DNA of 64,000 nt, taken from Pelagibacteraceae bacterium GOM-A1 (GTDB lineage Bacteria > Pseudomonadota > Alphaproteobacteria > Pelagibacterales > Pelagibacteraceae). The position numbers were made by a program, and so were the translations under genes. Location: positions 1 to 64,000 of the forward strand of contig LHBX01000039.1 of NCBI GenBank assembly GCA_001704065.1, given 5' to 3'. Every line of letters starts with the position of its first letter. Position 1 is the stretch's first letter. The notes under the pieces are model-generated. The model had not been told where the DNA came from. It ran no database searches and saw nothing but the letters and a program-made list of their open reading frames with translations. Below are positions 8,986-18,582 of this stretch, piece after piece.

Positions 8986-11067
8986 ATGAAAATACCACAG
9001 CTTAAAAAAAAACCAGAATTAAAATCTTGTCACAACGTAACTTGGGAAGACGATTATAGTTGGATACATCAGGAAAATATACTTGAAGTATTGAAAGATA
9101 GTTCCAAATTATTGCCAGAGGTGAGAAAATATCTTGAAGATGAAAATGATTATTTTAGTCATCAAATGTCAGATACAAAAGAAATTCAAAAAGTTTTATT
9201 CGATGAGATTAAAGGAAGAATTAAACTTGATGATGAGTCTCTTCCATTCAAAGATGTAAGATATAGTTACTGGACAAAAACAACAACAAAAGGAAATTAT
9301 TCTATAAAGTTAAGAAAAAAAATTGATTCTGATGAAATAGAAGAAATTTGGAATGGTGATTTAGAAAAAGCAAAGCTTAAAACAGAATATTTTGGGCTTG
9401 GAGACTTAGAAGTTAGCTATAATGATAAATTACTAGCTTATTCATTAGATTTAAAAGGATCTGAATATTACACCATACATATAAGAGATATTAAAAGTCG
9501 AGAGCAAGTTGGTGAAAAAATTGAAAATACAAGTGGTGGAATAACATTTAGCTTAGATGACAAATATATTTTTTACTCTAAGCTTGATGACAATCACAGA
9601 CCAAGAGAAATTTACAGGCATGAAATTGGAACTCCTACTAATAAAGATATTCTTATATTTAAAGAAGAAAGTGAAGCATTTACTGTAGGAATAGGTCTTA
9701 GTTCTGACGAAAAGTATTTTTTTATTACGTCATCTGATCATAATACGTCCGAACAGTATTATTTTAAAGCAGATGAAATAATTCCAAAACCAAAATTAAT
9801 TGATAAAAGAAAAAGAGGGATAATATATTCTGTTAATTCATGGAATGGTAATTTTTACAAACATACAAATGAAGATGCAGAAGATTTTAAGATCGAAAAG
9901 ACAAATGATCTAGAAAAAAAGGAGTGGGAAACATTTATACCTGCACGAGAAGAGGTTTTAATTGGAGGATTAATTTTTTTAAATGATTGGATTATAAGAT
10001 CTGAAACTTCTAATGCATTATCAAAATTAATATTAAGAAATCCAAAAAATGATGAAGAAGAAGAAATATTTTTTTCAGATGAAAAAGTTATTGTTCCTGG
10101 TGTGTCGTTAAACCAAAGAGATAGAAATACTGATACCGTTTATTTATCATATTCATCACCAAAAACTCCTGGAAGGACTTACCTATACAATCTTAAAACA
10201 AAAGAAAAAAAATTAGTAAAAGAACAAGAGATTCCTAGTGGCCATAATTCTGATGACTACATAGTTGAAAGATTAGAGTGTACCTCTCATGACGGGAGAA
10301 TGGTTCCTATAACTATAACAAGACATAAAAAAACTAAATTAGATGGATCTGCAAAATTATTATTATATGGGTATGGATCTTATGGTAGTTCTATGTCACC
10401 AAGTTTTTCTTCAACCAGAATAAGTTTAATAGAGCGAGATATTATATGGGTAACATCTCATATTAGAGGCGGTATGGAAAAAGGAATGAAATGGTGGAAA
10501 GAAGGAAAGTTATTAAACAAGAAAAATACTTTTGAAGATTACATTGCTTCTGCAAAATTTTTAATTGAAAAAAAGTTTACGTCTAAAGGCAATATTATTG
10601 GAATGGGTGGATCTGCTGGAGGTCTTTTAATGGGAGCCGTTGTTAACCAAGCGCCTGAATTATTTTTGGGTATTGTTATGGCTGTTCCTTTCGTTGACTC
10701 GTTGACCACGAACTTAGACCATTCGTTACCATTAACAGTCGGCGAATTTGATGAATTTGGAAATGCTAAAGATAAAAAAGAACACTTTGATTACATATTT
10801 TCATATGCACCTTATAACAATATTAAAAAGATGGATTACCCAAACATTTTGATAACAACAAGTCTAAGTGATAACAGGGTATTATTTGATGAGCCAGCAA
10901 AATTTACTGCAAAATTAAGGGATTACAAAACGGATAACAATTTACTTTTATTAAAAACAGAAATGAATGCAGGTCATGGAGGAAAATCAGGAAGAGATGG
11001 AGCAATTGAGGAGATTGCAGTTGACTACGCGTTCGCTTTGAAAATAGCTGGAAAATTAAACACTTGA
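8986..11067 (+). CDS. ptrB: Oligopeptidase B / prolyl oligopeptidase family
   Basis: GMGGSAGGLLMGAVVNQAPELF catalytic Ser motif; YGYGSYG; NAGHGGKSGR catalytic His. Confidence 0.92.
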   Translation: MKIPQLKKKPELKSCHNVTWEDDYSWIHQENILEVLKDSSKLLPEVRKYLEDENDYFSHQMSDTKEIQKVLFDEIKGRIKLDDESLPFKDVRYSYWTKTTTKGNYSIKLRKKIDSDEIEEIWNGDLEKAKLKTEYFGLGDLEVSYNDKLLAYSLDLKGSEYYTIHIRDIKSREQVGEKIENTSGGITFSLDDKYIFYSKLDDNHRPREIYRHEIGTPTNKDILIFKEESEAFTVGIGLSSDEKYFFITSSDHNTSEQYYFKADEIIPKPKLIDKRKRGIIYSVNSWNGNFYKHTNEDAEDFKIEKTNDLEKKEWETFIPAREEVLIGGLIFLNDWIIRSETSNALSKLILRNPKNDEEEEIFFSDEKVIVPGVSLNQRDRNTDTVYLSYSSPKTPGRTYLYNLKTKEKKLVKEQEIPSGHNSDDYIVERLECTSHDGRMVPITITRHKKTKLDGSAKLLLYGYGSYGSSMSPSFSSTRISLIERDIIWVTSHIRGGMEKGMKWWKEGKLLNKKNTFEDYIASAKFLIEKKFTSKGNIIGMGGSAGGLLMGAVVNQAPELFLGIVMAVPFVDSLTTNLDHSLPLTVGEFDEFGNAKDKKEHFDYIFSYAPYNNIKKMDYPNILITTSLSDNRVLFDEPAKFTAKLRDYKTDNNLLLLKTEMNAGHGGKSGRDGAIEEIAVDYAFALKIAGKLNT

Positions 11068-11101
11068 TCTTGAAATATCAAAATTAATTACCATATAAAC
11101 A

Positions 11102-11155
11102 TTGTTAGTCGCCTAATGGGGCTAACAATAAATAAACTTGCTTAATTAAAGGAGG
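11102..11155 (+). ncRNA. ROSE-like RNA thermometer in the 5' UTR of hsp20
   Basis: 5' hairpin TTGTTAG...CTAACAA (11102-11128) and SD-sequestering hairpin CUUGCUU(11137-11143)/AAGGAGG(11149-11155), which contains UUGCU opposite AGGA with the ROSE-type G.G mismatch. Confidence 0.75.
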
Positions 11156-11160
11156 ATAAT

Positions 11161-11607
11161 ATGACAAGTAAGGATCTATCAATTTTCAACTCACTTCGAC
11201 CTTTCTCTATTGGTTTTGACGATATGTTTGACCAATTCGAAAGCATGTTGGGCAATGGTGGTTTAAGTATGCAATCAAACTACCCGCCTTACAACATAAG
11301 AAGAACTGGCAAAGATAACTACTCAATTGAAGTTGCTTTAGCTGGTTTTAGCAAAAAAGATGTTGAGGTAGAGTTTGAAGATAATCTATTAACTGTAAGA
11401 ACTAAACAAGTTGATAGAAGTGAAAACAAAAACCACGATGGAGAGATAATCCATAAAGGTATATCGCAAAGACAATTTGCGAGATCATTTACAATTGCTG
11501 ATGATGTAAAAGTGAATGGTGCAGAGTTAAAAGATGGTCTTTTAACAATTGCATGTGAAAGGATTATCCCGGAACATAAAAAAAAGAAACTTATTGAAAT
11601 TAAATAA
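11161..11607 (+). CDS. Small heat shock protein, Hsp20/alpha-crystallin family (IbpA-like)
   Basis: FDDMFDQFESMLG..YPPYNIRRTGKDNYSIEVALAGFSKKDVEVEFEDNLLTV. Confidence 0.95.
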   Translation: MTSKDLSIFNSLRPFSIGFDDMFDQFESMLGNGGLSMQSNYPPYNIRRTGKDNYSIEVALAGFSKKDVEVEFEDNLLTVRTKQVDRSENKNHDGEIIHKGISQRQFARSFTIADDVKVNGAELKDGLLTIACERIIPEHKKKKLIEIK

Positions 11608-11615
11608 GTACCTTG

Positions 11616-11638
11616 CTTGTGGGGCTAGTCCCCACAAG
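11616..11638. terminator. GC-rich perfect hairpin between convergent genes (no T-tract)
   Basis: CTTGTGGGG-CTAGT-CCCCACAAG, 9-bp perfect stem between hsp20 and the convergent lipoprotein gene. Confidence 0.5.
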
Positions 11639-11639
11639 A

Positions 11640-11972
11640 CTAAATACATCCACTAGAGCTAAATCCGATAATAACCCCTGATGCATTCACCTCAAATTTT
11701 CTTTCACAAGGAATTCCATATTTTTTTGTTTTGTAGATAAGCATTTCATTTCCAAGTTCATTGACAAAATCTTCTGAAGGTGAGCCTAATTCTAATCTCA
11801 TCTCATTGACTTCTTTTCCAACAAATTGACCAAATTTTTCATTTTCTTTTTCAGCCACTTCATCAGATTTCTTTTTAATTGTTTGGCATCCAGTTAAAAA
11901 AATTATTGTTAATGTGATAAACAGAGCAATAAATTTTTTTGATAAAGTATTATTTTTAAAAGCAACAATCAT
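11640..11972 (-). CDS. Small lipoprotein
   Basis: Lipobox-like IIFLTGCQTIKKKSDE; conserved small outer-membrane-assembly-like C-terminus not assigned. Confidence 0.7.
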   Translation of the reverse strand: MIVAFKNNTLSKKFIALFITLTIIFLTGCQTIKKKSDEVAEKENEKFGQFVGKEVNEMRLELGSPSEDFVNELGNEMLIYKTKKYGIPCERKFEVNASGVIIGFSSSGCI

Positions 11973-12110
11973 TAATACATACCTAAAGTTGAATTATGTT
12001 AACAATTTGTTCAAAACTTTCATTAAATTGTTTGAATTTAATACAAATTTGAAAAGATAGGAAATTTTAAAGATTATTGAGTTATTGATTTATTATATTA
12101 AAGAAATGCT

Positions 12111-13610
12111 ATGGCAACAGACTTAAGAATATCAAATATATCAAAAATATATCCAGGATGTATAGCTAATGATAATGTATCTCTTCAATTTAAAAGTGGA
12201 AAAATATACGCATTATTAGGAGAGAACGGAGCTGGAAAATCTACATTGGTAAAAATTTTGTCTGGTGTAGTAAGCCCAGATAATGGTGAGGTTTTTTTAA
12301 ATGAAAAAAATTTAAAATTAAGTTCTCCACTAGATGCCAAGAAAAATAAAATTGGAATGGTTTTTCAGCATTTCAATTTATTTGAAACTTTATCGGTATT
12401 TGAAAACTTAAGTATAGATGCAACTGAAGATAACGAAAGTTTAAGGGTAAGAATAAATGAAATATTAAAGAAATATAACTTTAGCATTGACCTTGACGTT
12501 CCTGTATTAAATTTATCAGCAGGGCAAAAGCAAAAAGTTGAGATTATAAGATGTCTTTTAAGAAGCCCTAAAGTTCTAATCATGGACGAGCCTACATCTG
12601 TTTTGACTGAGCAGGAAACAGAGGAATTATTTATATCTTTAAAAAAATTCTGTGATGAAGGAATATTAATTATTTACATAACCCACAAATTAAAAGAAGT
12701 TTTGTCTTTATGTGATGAGGTTGCTGTAATGCGAAAAGGTAAGGTTGTATCGGTTAGCCAAACACAAAATGAAAGAGTTGAAACTCTCGCAAATAAGATG
12801 GTTGGTCAAAAACTAGCGAAAATTAAGAAAAAAATTAATATTTCCAAAAATAAAGATGAGATATTTAAAGTAAAACATTTAAATTTTTATAGCGATGATC
12901 CTTTTGAAACAAATTTAGTTAATCTCAATTTTTCTGTAAAGAAAGGAGAATGTTTAGGTATAGCGGGTATTTCTGGCAATGGTCAAAACGAACTCTTTCA
13001 AATTTTGAGTGGGGAAATAATTACGCCAGATACATCAATCATTTTTCGAAATAAGGAAATTGCTAAATTAAATCCAAAGCAACGACGAGAGTATTTAATG
13101 GCTTTTTCTCCTGAAGATAGAATATCTCAAGCAGCCGTACCAGAATTAAAAATATATGAAAATGTAGCTTTAAATAATTTCAAGTCATCAAATTTTTTTG
13201 AAAAAGGTTTGGTAAATGAAAAAAAAATTAAAGAGCATTCAAAGAAAATATTATCTGACTTCTCAGTAAATACAGACAATGTTGAATTAAAAAGCCAATT
13301 TCTATCGGGTGGAAATTTACAAAAACTTATTTTAGGGAGAGAGTTAATTACAGCTCCAGAATTACTAATTTGCTACAATCCAACATGGGGGCTCGATGTG
13401 GGTGCAATCAATTATATTCATGAAACACTTATAAAAATTAATGATCAAGAAAAATCAACAATTTTGATTTCTACAGATACGGAGGAGTTATTAAAACTCA
13501 GCGATAGAATTGCAGTTATTTACAAAGGCAAGCTTTCAAAAATAATGCCTTCAGAGGAAGTGACTCCAGAAAAATTAGGAGTTCTAATGGGAGGAGGTTC
13601 CATTGATTAA
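12111..13610 (+). CDS. BMP-type (nucleoside-like) ABC transporter, ATP-binding protein
   Basis: Two ABC domains: GENGAGKSTLVKILSGV, NLSAGQKQKVEIIRCL, GISGNGQNELFQILSG. Confidence 0.92.
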   Translation: MATDLRISNISKIYPGCIANDNVSLQFKSGKIYALLGENGAGKSTLVKILSGVVSPDNGEVFLNEKNLKLSSPLDAKKNKIGMVFQHFNLFETLSVFENLSIDATEDNESLRVRINEILKKYNFSIDLDVPVLNLSAGQKQKVEIIRCLLRSPKVLIMDEPTSVLTEQETEELFISLKKFCDEGILIIYITHKLKEVLSLCDEVAVMRKGKVVSVSQTQNERVETLANKMVGQKLAKIKKKINISKNKDEIFKVKHLNFYSDDPFETNLVNLNFSVKKGECLGIAGISGNGQNELFQILSGEIITPDTSIIFRNKEIAKLNPKQRREYLMAFSPEDRISQAAVPELKIYENVALNNFKSSNFFEKGLVNEKKIKEHSKKILSDFSVNTDNVELKSQFLSGGNLQKLILGRELITAPELLICYNPTWGLDVGAINYIHETLIKINDQEKSTILISTDTEELLKLSDRIAVIYKGKLSKIMPSEEVTPEKLGVLMGGGSID

Positions 13611-14682
13611 AATTGAAAAAAGAAATGATGTACCAATGGCATTATATTTTTTTACTCCTTTTATTGCAATCATACTTACAATTTTAGGTGGTGGTATAAT
13701 TTTTTATATTTTAGGCTTTAATCCAATTGAAGCACTTAAGTTTTACTTTATAACTCCTATTTCAAATTTATATGGATTTAGTGAATTGCTACTCAAAGCA
13801 ACCCCCCTTTGCTTAATTGCTATTGGTTTATCATTTTGTTTTAAAAGTAATAATTGGAATATTGGTGCAGAAGGGCAATTAACTTTTGGTGCGATTGTAG
13901 GAGGAGGAGTTGCTCTTTTATTTTATAATCAAGAAGGTTTTTATATATTGCCTTTAGTTATAATTGCTGGAGCAATCGGGGGAATGATCTTTGCACTTAT
14001 CCCAGCAATCCTTAAAACATATTTTAATACAAACGAGATTTTAGTCAGTCTTATGTTGGTTTACGTTTCAAAGCTACTCTTAGATTACTTGGTGGTTGGG
14101 CCATGGAGTAATCCTGAAGGTTTTAATTTTCCTGAAACAAGACAATTTAGTGACTCATCAAGAATGCCATTATTATTTGATGGTTTGAGAATTCATTCTG
14201 GTATTTTTTTAGCTCTTGCAGCAGTTATGCTGAGTTGGTTTGTTCTTTATAAAACCTATTTAGGCTTTCAGATTAAAGTATCTGGTCTAAGTTTAAAAAC
14301 TGCTAAGTATGCTGGGTTTAAAGGGAAAACCATGATTTTGGTTGTTTTTATGATCAGTGGTGCTTGTGCGGGATTAGCTGGAGTTGGTGAAATTACTGGA
14401 CCTATAGGACAGTTGCATAGAATGATATCCCCCGATTACGGTTTTACAGCAATTATTGTTGCCTTTTTAGGTCGTCTTAATCCTTTTGGCATAATTTTTG
14501 CATCTTTGATTGTTGCATTGACATACCTCGGTGCTGAAACGGCTCAAATTTTTTTACAAATACCAAAATATACCGGCCAAGTCTTTCAGGGTATGATCTT
14601 ATTTTTTTTACTCGCATCTGATTATTTGCTTTTTTTCAAAGTTAAAATTTTAAATTTAAAAAAAAATGAGCTTAGACATTAG
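13603..14682 (+). CDS. ABC transporter permease (nucleoside/BMP type)
   Basis: Polytopic; NWNIGAEGQLTFGAIVGGG motif typical of these permeases. Confidence 0.9.
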   Translation: MIKIEKRNDVPMALYFFTPFIAIILTILGGGIIFYILGFNPIEALKFYFITPISNLYGFSELLLKATPLCLIAIGLSFCFKSNNWNIGAEGQLTFGAIVGGGVALLFYNQEGFYILPLVIIAGAIGGMIFALIPAILKTYFNTNEILVSLMLVYVSKLLLDYLVVGPWSNPEGFNFPETRQFSDSSRMPLLFDGLRIHSGIFLALAAVMLSWFVLYKTYLGFQIKVSGLSLKTAKYAGFKGKTMILVVFMISGACAGLAGVGEITGPIGQLHRMISPDYGFTAIIVAFLGRLNPFGIIFASLIVALTYLGAETAQIFLQIPKYTGQVFQGMILFFLLASDYLLFFKVKILNLKKNELRH

Positions 14683-15598
14683 TTTTATAGGAATTCTGAT
14701 AGGATCAATAATGGCTTCATCAGTGCCATTAATACTTGCGGCTTCAGGTGAATTGATTGCTGAAAGATCGGGCGTTTTAAATTTAGGTGTCGAAGGAATG
14801 ATGATAATCGGAGCAATATCTGGTTTTGCTTTAATGGTAATAACAGATAACCTTTTTATAGCAATTGTAGGCTCTATGTTGTCAGGAGTTATAATTTCAC
14901 TAATCTTTGGATTTTTAACGCAATCTCTTCTTACAAACCATGTTGCAACGGGTTTGGCATTAACTATTTTTGGCATCGGTTTATCCGCAATGTTAGGAAA
15001 AAATTTTGTTGGTATCCCTGGAAAAGAATTTCCAATTTTATTTTCAAGTTTAAAAGAAAGTATTCCGTTTTTTGGTCCAATATTATTTGGACACTCTATA
15101 GTTTTATATTTTGCTTTTGCTTTGCCATTTTTAACTAATTATTTTTTGAAAAAAACTAAATTAGGTTTAGTTGTTAGAGCTGTTGGTGATTCGCCTGTTT
15201 CGGCATCTAATCAAGGTATAAATGTTATTCTAGTTAGATACTGTTGTATTCTTTATGGAGGAGCTATGTGTGGCTTAGCAGGCGCATATTTATCTTTAAT
15301 ATACACTCCACAGTGGATTGAAAATATGACAGCTGGAAGAGGATGGATAGCTTTGGCTTTGGTTGTATTTGCAACCTGGAGTCCTATAAAAGTTTTAATT
15401 GGTGCTTTAATTTTTGGTGGGATTACAATTCTACAATTACATATGCAAGCAATTGGGTTTAGAATACCGGTTCAATTTTTAAGTGCATTACCTTATCTGA
15501 TGACAATAATAGTTTTAGTTGTAATCTCTCGTGACAGTAGAAAAATAAAACTGAATACCCCAACTTCCTTAGGAAGAATATTCTATAAGGAAAAGTAA
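14666..15598 (+). CDS. ABC transporter permease (nucleoside/BMP type)
   Basis: ERSGVLNLGVEGMMIIGA motif; overlaps the upstream permease. Confidence 0.9.
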   Translation: MSLDISFIGILIGSIMASSVPLILAASGELIAERSGVLNLGVEGMMIIGAISGFALMVITDNLFIAIVGSMLSGVIISLIFGFLTQSLLTNHVATGLALTIFGIGLSAMLGKNFVGIPGKEFPILFSSLKESIPFFGPILFGHSIVLYFAFALPFLTNYFLKKTKLGLVVRAVGDSPVSASNQGINVILVRYCCILYGGAMCGLAGAYLSLIYTPQWIENMTAGRGWIALALVVFATWSPIKVLIGALIFGGITILQLHMQAIGFRIPVQFLSALPYLMTIIVLVVISRDSRKIKLNTPTSLGRIFYKEK

Positions 15599-15687
15599 TG
15601 TTAGCTATTCGAAAATAATTATTTTTTTTTTTTTGAATTTTGATTAACTTAAAGCTTCACAAAAAAAATTTAGAGGGGAAATTCAAA

Positions 15688-16752
15688 ATGTATAAAAACT
15701 TTTTTAGATATTTAATTTCTGCAATTTTTCTACTTGGGTTTAGTGTAAACTCAAATGCAGATTTTAAAGTTGGTTTTGTCTATGTTGGCCCAACTGGTGA
15801 CCATGGATGGACATTTCAACATCACGAAGGTAGAAACGCTGTAGAGGCAGCTGGAATAAAAACAACATTTGTTGAAAGTGTTCCAGAAGGTGCTGACGCA
15901 GAAAGAGTAATAAGACAACTGGCTCAATCTGGCCACGACTTAATTTTTACAACTAGTTTTGGATATATGGATCCAACTAACAAAGTTGCAAAAGATTTTC
16001 CAAACGTAAAATTTGAACACGCAACAGGTTATAAAAGAGAGCATTCAAATGTTTCTACTTATTCTGCAAGATTTTACGAAGGAAGAACTCTTTTAGGCCA
16101 TATTGCTGGAAAAATGACCAAAACTAACACAATTGGCTATATTGCATCTTTTCCAATTCCCGAAGTAATAAGAGGAATTAACGCAATGACTCTTGCTGCA
16201 CAAAAGGTCAATCCAAATATTAAAACTAAAATTGTATGGGTGTTTACTTGGTACGATCCAGGTAAAGAAGCTGAAGCAGCGCAAGCTTTAATCGATCAAG
16301 GTGCAGATGTAATTATGCAACATACAGATAGTACGGCACCAGTTCAAACTGCAGAGAAAGCAGGTGTATGGTCATTTGGTCAAGCAAGTGACATGCAGAG
16401 ATTTGCTCCTAAATCAATTTTGACTTCAATTATTGATGATTGGGCACCATATTATGTCGAAAGAGCTATTGCCGCAAGGGACGGTACATGGAAACAACAA
16501 GATACATGGCATGGATTAAAGGAAGGTATGGTAGCTATGGGACCATATAATTCTGCAATGGGTGCTGACTTAGTTAAAGAAGTAGAGCAGCTTCAAAAAG
16601 ATCTAGCATCTGGAAAAGTTCATTCTTTCACAGGTCCTATATATGACCAAAAAGGTAATATATTAGTTGCCGAAGGAAAAGTTGCTGATGATGGAATGTT
16701 GGCTGGAATGAGTGTTTATGTAAAAGGTGTTGAAGGAGATATTCCAAAATAA
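15688..16752 (+). CDS. BMP family substrate-binding protein
   Basis: Signal peptide MYKNFFRYLISAIFLLGFSVNSNA then VGFVYVGPTGDHGWTFQHHEGR; start moved from the ORF-track 15640 to the ATG after GAGGGGAAATTCAAA. Confidence 0.9.
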   Translation: MYKNFFRYLISAIFLLGFSVNSNADFKVGFVYVGPTGDHGWTFQHHEGRNAVEAAGIKTTFVESVPEGADAERVIRQLAQSGHDLIFTTSFGYMDPTNKVAKDFPNVKFEHATGYKREHSNVSTYSARFYEGRTLLGHIAGKMTKTNTIGYIASFPIPEVIRGINAMTLAAQKVNPNIKTKIVWVFTWYDPGKEAEAAQALIDQGADVIMQHTDSTAPVQTAEKAGVWSFGQASDMQRFAPKSILTSIIDDWAPYYVERAIAARDGTWKQQDTWHGLKEGMVAMGPYNSAMGADLVKEVEQLQKDLASGKVHSFTGPIYDQKGNILVAEGKVADDGMLAGMSVYVKGVEGDIPK

Positions 16753-16770
16753 TTTTCAAAAAAAAATTAA

Positions 16771-16801
16771 AAAGGCCAACTATATAAGTTGGCCTTTTTT
16801 T
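16771..16801. terminator. Bidirectional intrinsic terminator
   Basis: AAAGGCCAACT-ATATA-AGTTGGCCTTTTTTT between convergent genes; A-tract on the 5' side and T-tract on the 3' side. Confidence 0.92.
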
Positions 16802-17336
16802 ATGAATGTTTTTTCTTTAAGCCATTAATATCTATTTCATCATAATATTCTGAAGGTTGAACTATCCAAGGGTCTCCATCTAATAAAATTGGACAAAAAT
16901 CTGGAGTAAAAGAAGAGGATTTTTTTTTCCAAAGACAAGCTGTTTTTATTTCTTGAATATGATTTTTCACTGGAGCATAATTTTTTAACCATTTAATACT
17001 TTCATTTAGAGTAAGTCCAGTATCAGATAAGTCATCAACTAATAAAACATTTTTAAAGTCTTCATTTTTAGCTATTGAGCTTATGTCTCTTGCAAAAATA
17101 AGTTCGCCCTGTTTATTTTCTACAGTTTCTCCAGAATAACTTTGAATAACAACATAAGCAGTGGGCAATTTAAATATTCTTGATAGCATATCAATTATAG
17201 GTGCTGCACCCCTCATTATTCCTACTAAAACAGATGGTTTGTAATTTTTTTCAATTGTAAGAGCTAACTTTTCAACTGCTAATTTATAATCTTCATAATT
17301 GATTATTAATTTTTCTGCCATAAAATTTGGTAACAT
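16800..17336 (-). CDS. Purine-type phosphoribosyltransferase
   Basis: PRPP-binding motif VLLVDDLSDTGLTL; VGIMRGAAPIIDMLSR. Confidence 0.85.
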   Translation of the reverse strand: MLPNFMAEKLIINYEDYKLAVEKLALTIEKNYKPSVLVGIMRGAAPIIDMLSRIFKLPTAYVVIQSYSGETVENKQGELIFARDISSIAKNEDFKNVLLVDDLSDTGLTLNESIKWLKNYAPVKNHIQEIKTACLWKKKSSSFTPDFCPILLDGDPWIVQPSEYYDEIDINGLKKKHS

Positions 17337-17363
17337 AAAAAAAAAAAATTAAAAAGGAGAATT

Positions 17364-17654
17364 ATGAAAGGTTATTGGATTGCAACTTACAGTGAAATTA
17401 AAGACCCTGAGAGAATGAAAAAATATGCAGATAAAGCAAAGGAAGCTGTATTAAAACATTCTGGAAAAATTTTAGCTCGAAGTGCTAATAACATTGCACT
17501 TGAGGGTAGAGAAATGGTTAGAATAGCACTTGCAGAGTTCCCAGACGTGGAAACTGCCAAAAAATGCTACGATTCTGAAGAATATGTTGAGGCAAGAACA
17601 TATCTTAAAGATAATGTAATTAGAGAACATATGATATTTGAGGGAATGGAATAA
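17364..17654 (+). CDS. DUF1330 family protein
   Basis: MKGYWIATYSEIKDPERMKKYADKA...; AEFPDVETAKKCYDSEEYVEA. Confidence 0.85.
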   Translation: MKGYWIATYSEIKDPERMKKYADKAKEAVLKHSGKILARSANNIALEGREMVRIALAEFPDVETAKKCYDSEEYVEARTYLKDNVIREHMIFEGME

Positions 17655-17672
17655 TTTAAAAAAGGGGCAAAT

Positions 17673-17969
17673 ATGAAGGCATATTGGGTGAGTTTGTATA
17701 CAGAGATTTCAGATCAAGATAAGCTTAAAAAATATGGTGAAAATGCAATACCAGTTATAAAAAAATTTGGTGGTACTCCTGTAGTTAGAGGAGGCAAACT
17801 AAAATATTATAGTGGTGACAAAATATTAAGGACCGTCATTTGGGAATTTCCCAGTTATGACATGGCCATATCTTGTCATGACTCAGAAGATTATTTAAAA
17901 GCTTGGTCTTATGCTGAACAAACTACAAAAAGACATATGTTTATTGTGGAGGGTGCTAATACTGAATAG
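17673..17969 (+). CDS. DUF1330 family protein (tandem paralog)
   Basis: MKAYWVSLYTEISDQDKLKKYGENA; WEFPSYDMAISCHDSEDYLKA, same fold pattern as upstream ORF. Confidence 0.83.
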   Translation: MKAYWVSLYTEISDQDKLKKYGENAIPVIKKFGGTPVVRGGKLKYYSGDKILRTVIWEFPSYDMAISCHDSEDYLKAWSYAEQTTKRHMFIVEGANTE

Positions 17970-18582
17970 TATCGTCATCAATAGTACGCCACAAATACCA
18001 AGTGGCAACAGAGCAGTATGGAGAAAATCTTTTTTGAAGCTTTTTCACAAAAGTTTCAGGTGGAAAATATTTTTTTTTATAGTTGTTTGATATTGCTCTT
18101 AATAACCCAATATCCTGAACTGGCCAGATATTAGACCTATTATAAGTAAATAACAAAATCATCTCTGCTGACCATCTTCCAATTTGTCTTAAAGTTGATA
18201 GGTATATAATTGCTTCTTCATCGCTCATTTTCGAAATTAATCTTGGATTAAAACTTTTATCTTTAAATTTTTGAGATATTTCCAAGATACCCTTTATTTT
18301 TTGACGACTAAGACCGCATTTTTTAAGTTGTGATGTTTTAAGCTTTGAAACAATTTTTGGATTAATTTTTTTTTTACATGCCAATTCAAATTTTTTGAAG
18401 ACAGAGTCTGCAGCAGCAACACTTATTTGTTGTCCTATTATACTTTTGCACAAAGAATAAAAGACATCTTTTCTAGTAGTTAAATTATTATCTTTATATT
18501 TTTTAATCAATGATCTCATAACACTATCTTTTTTTGAAAGATATGTTCTGGCTTTTTTCCAATATGTCGGTGCCTTACTCAT
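17956..18582 (-). CDS. alkA: DNA-3-methyladenine glycosylase II (HhH-GPD)
   Basis: LCKSIIGQQISVAAADSVF, LRQIGRWSAEMILLF...WPVQDIGL. Confidence 0.88.
   Translation of the reverse strand: MSKAPTYWKKARTYLSKKDSVMRSLIKKYKDNNLTTRKDVFYSLCKSIIGQQISVAAADSVFKKFELACKKKINPKIVSKLKTSQLKKCGLSRQKIKGILEISQKFKDKSFNPRLISKMSDEEAIIYLSTLRQIGRWSAEMILLFTYNRSNIWPVQDIGLLRAISNNYKKKYFPPETFVKKLQKRFSPYCSVATWYLWRTIDDDTIQY

Noticed and set aside
11973-12110. Inverted TTCAAA/TTTGAA elements upstream of the BMP transporter operon
   Set aside because: Six-base AT-rich matches in ~140 bp of AT-rich DNA are not significant without comparative data.
14656-14976. 106-aa minus-strand ORF in the second permease
   Set aside because: Antisense to a conserved permease; Pro/Ile-rich mirrored composition.
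15599-15687. Possible terminator or riboswitch between the permease and BMP genes (AAAATAATTATTTT plus T-run)
   Set aside because: Pairing is entirely A/T and indistinguishable from background composition; genes are likely co-transcribed.
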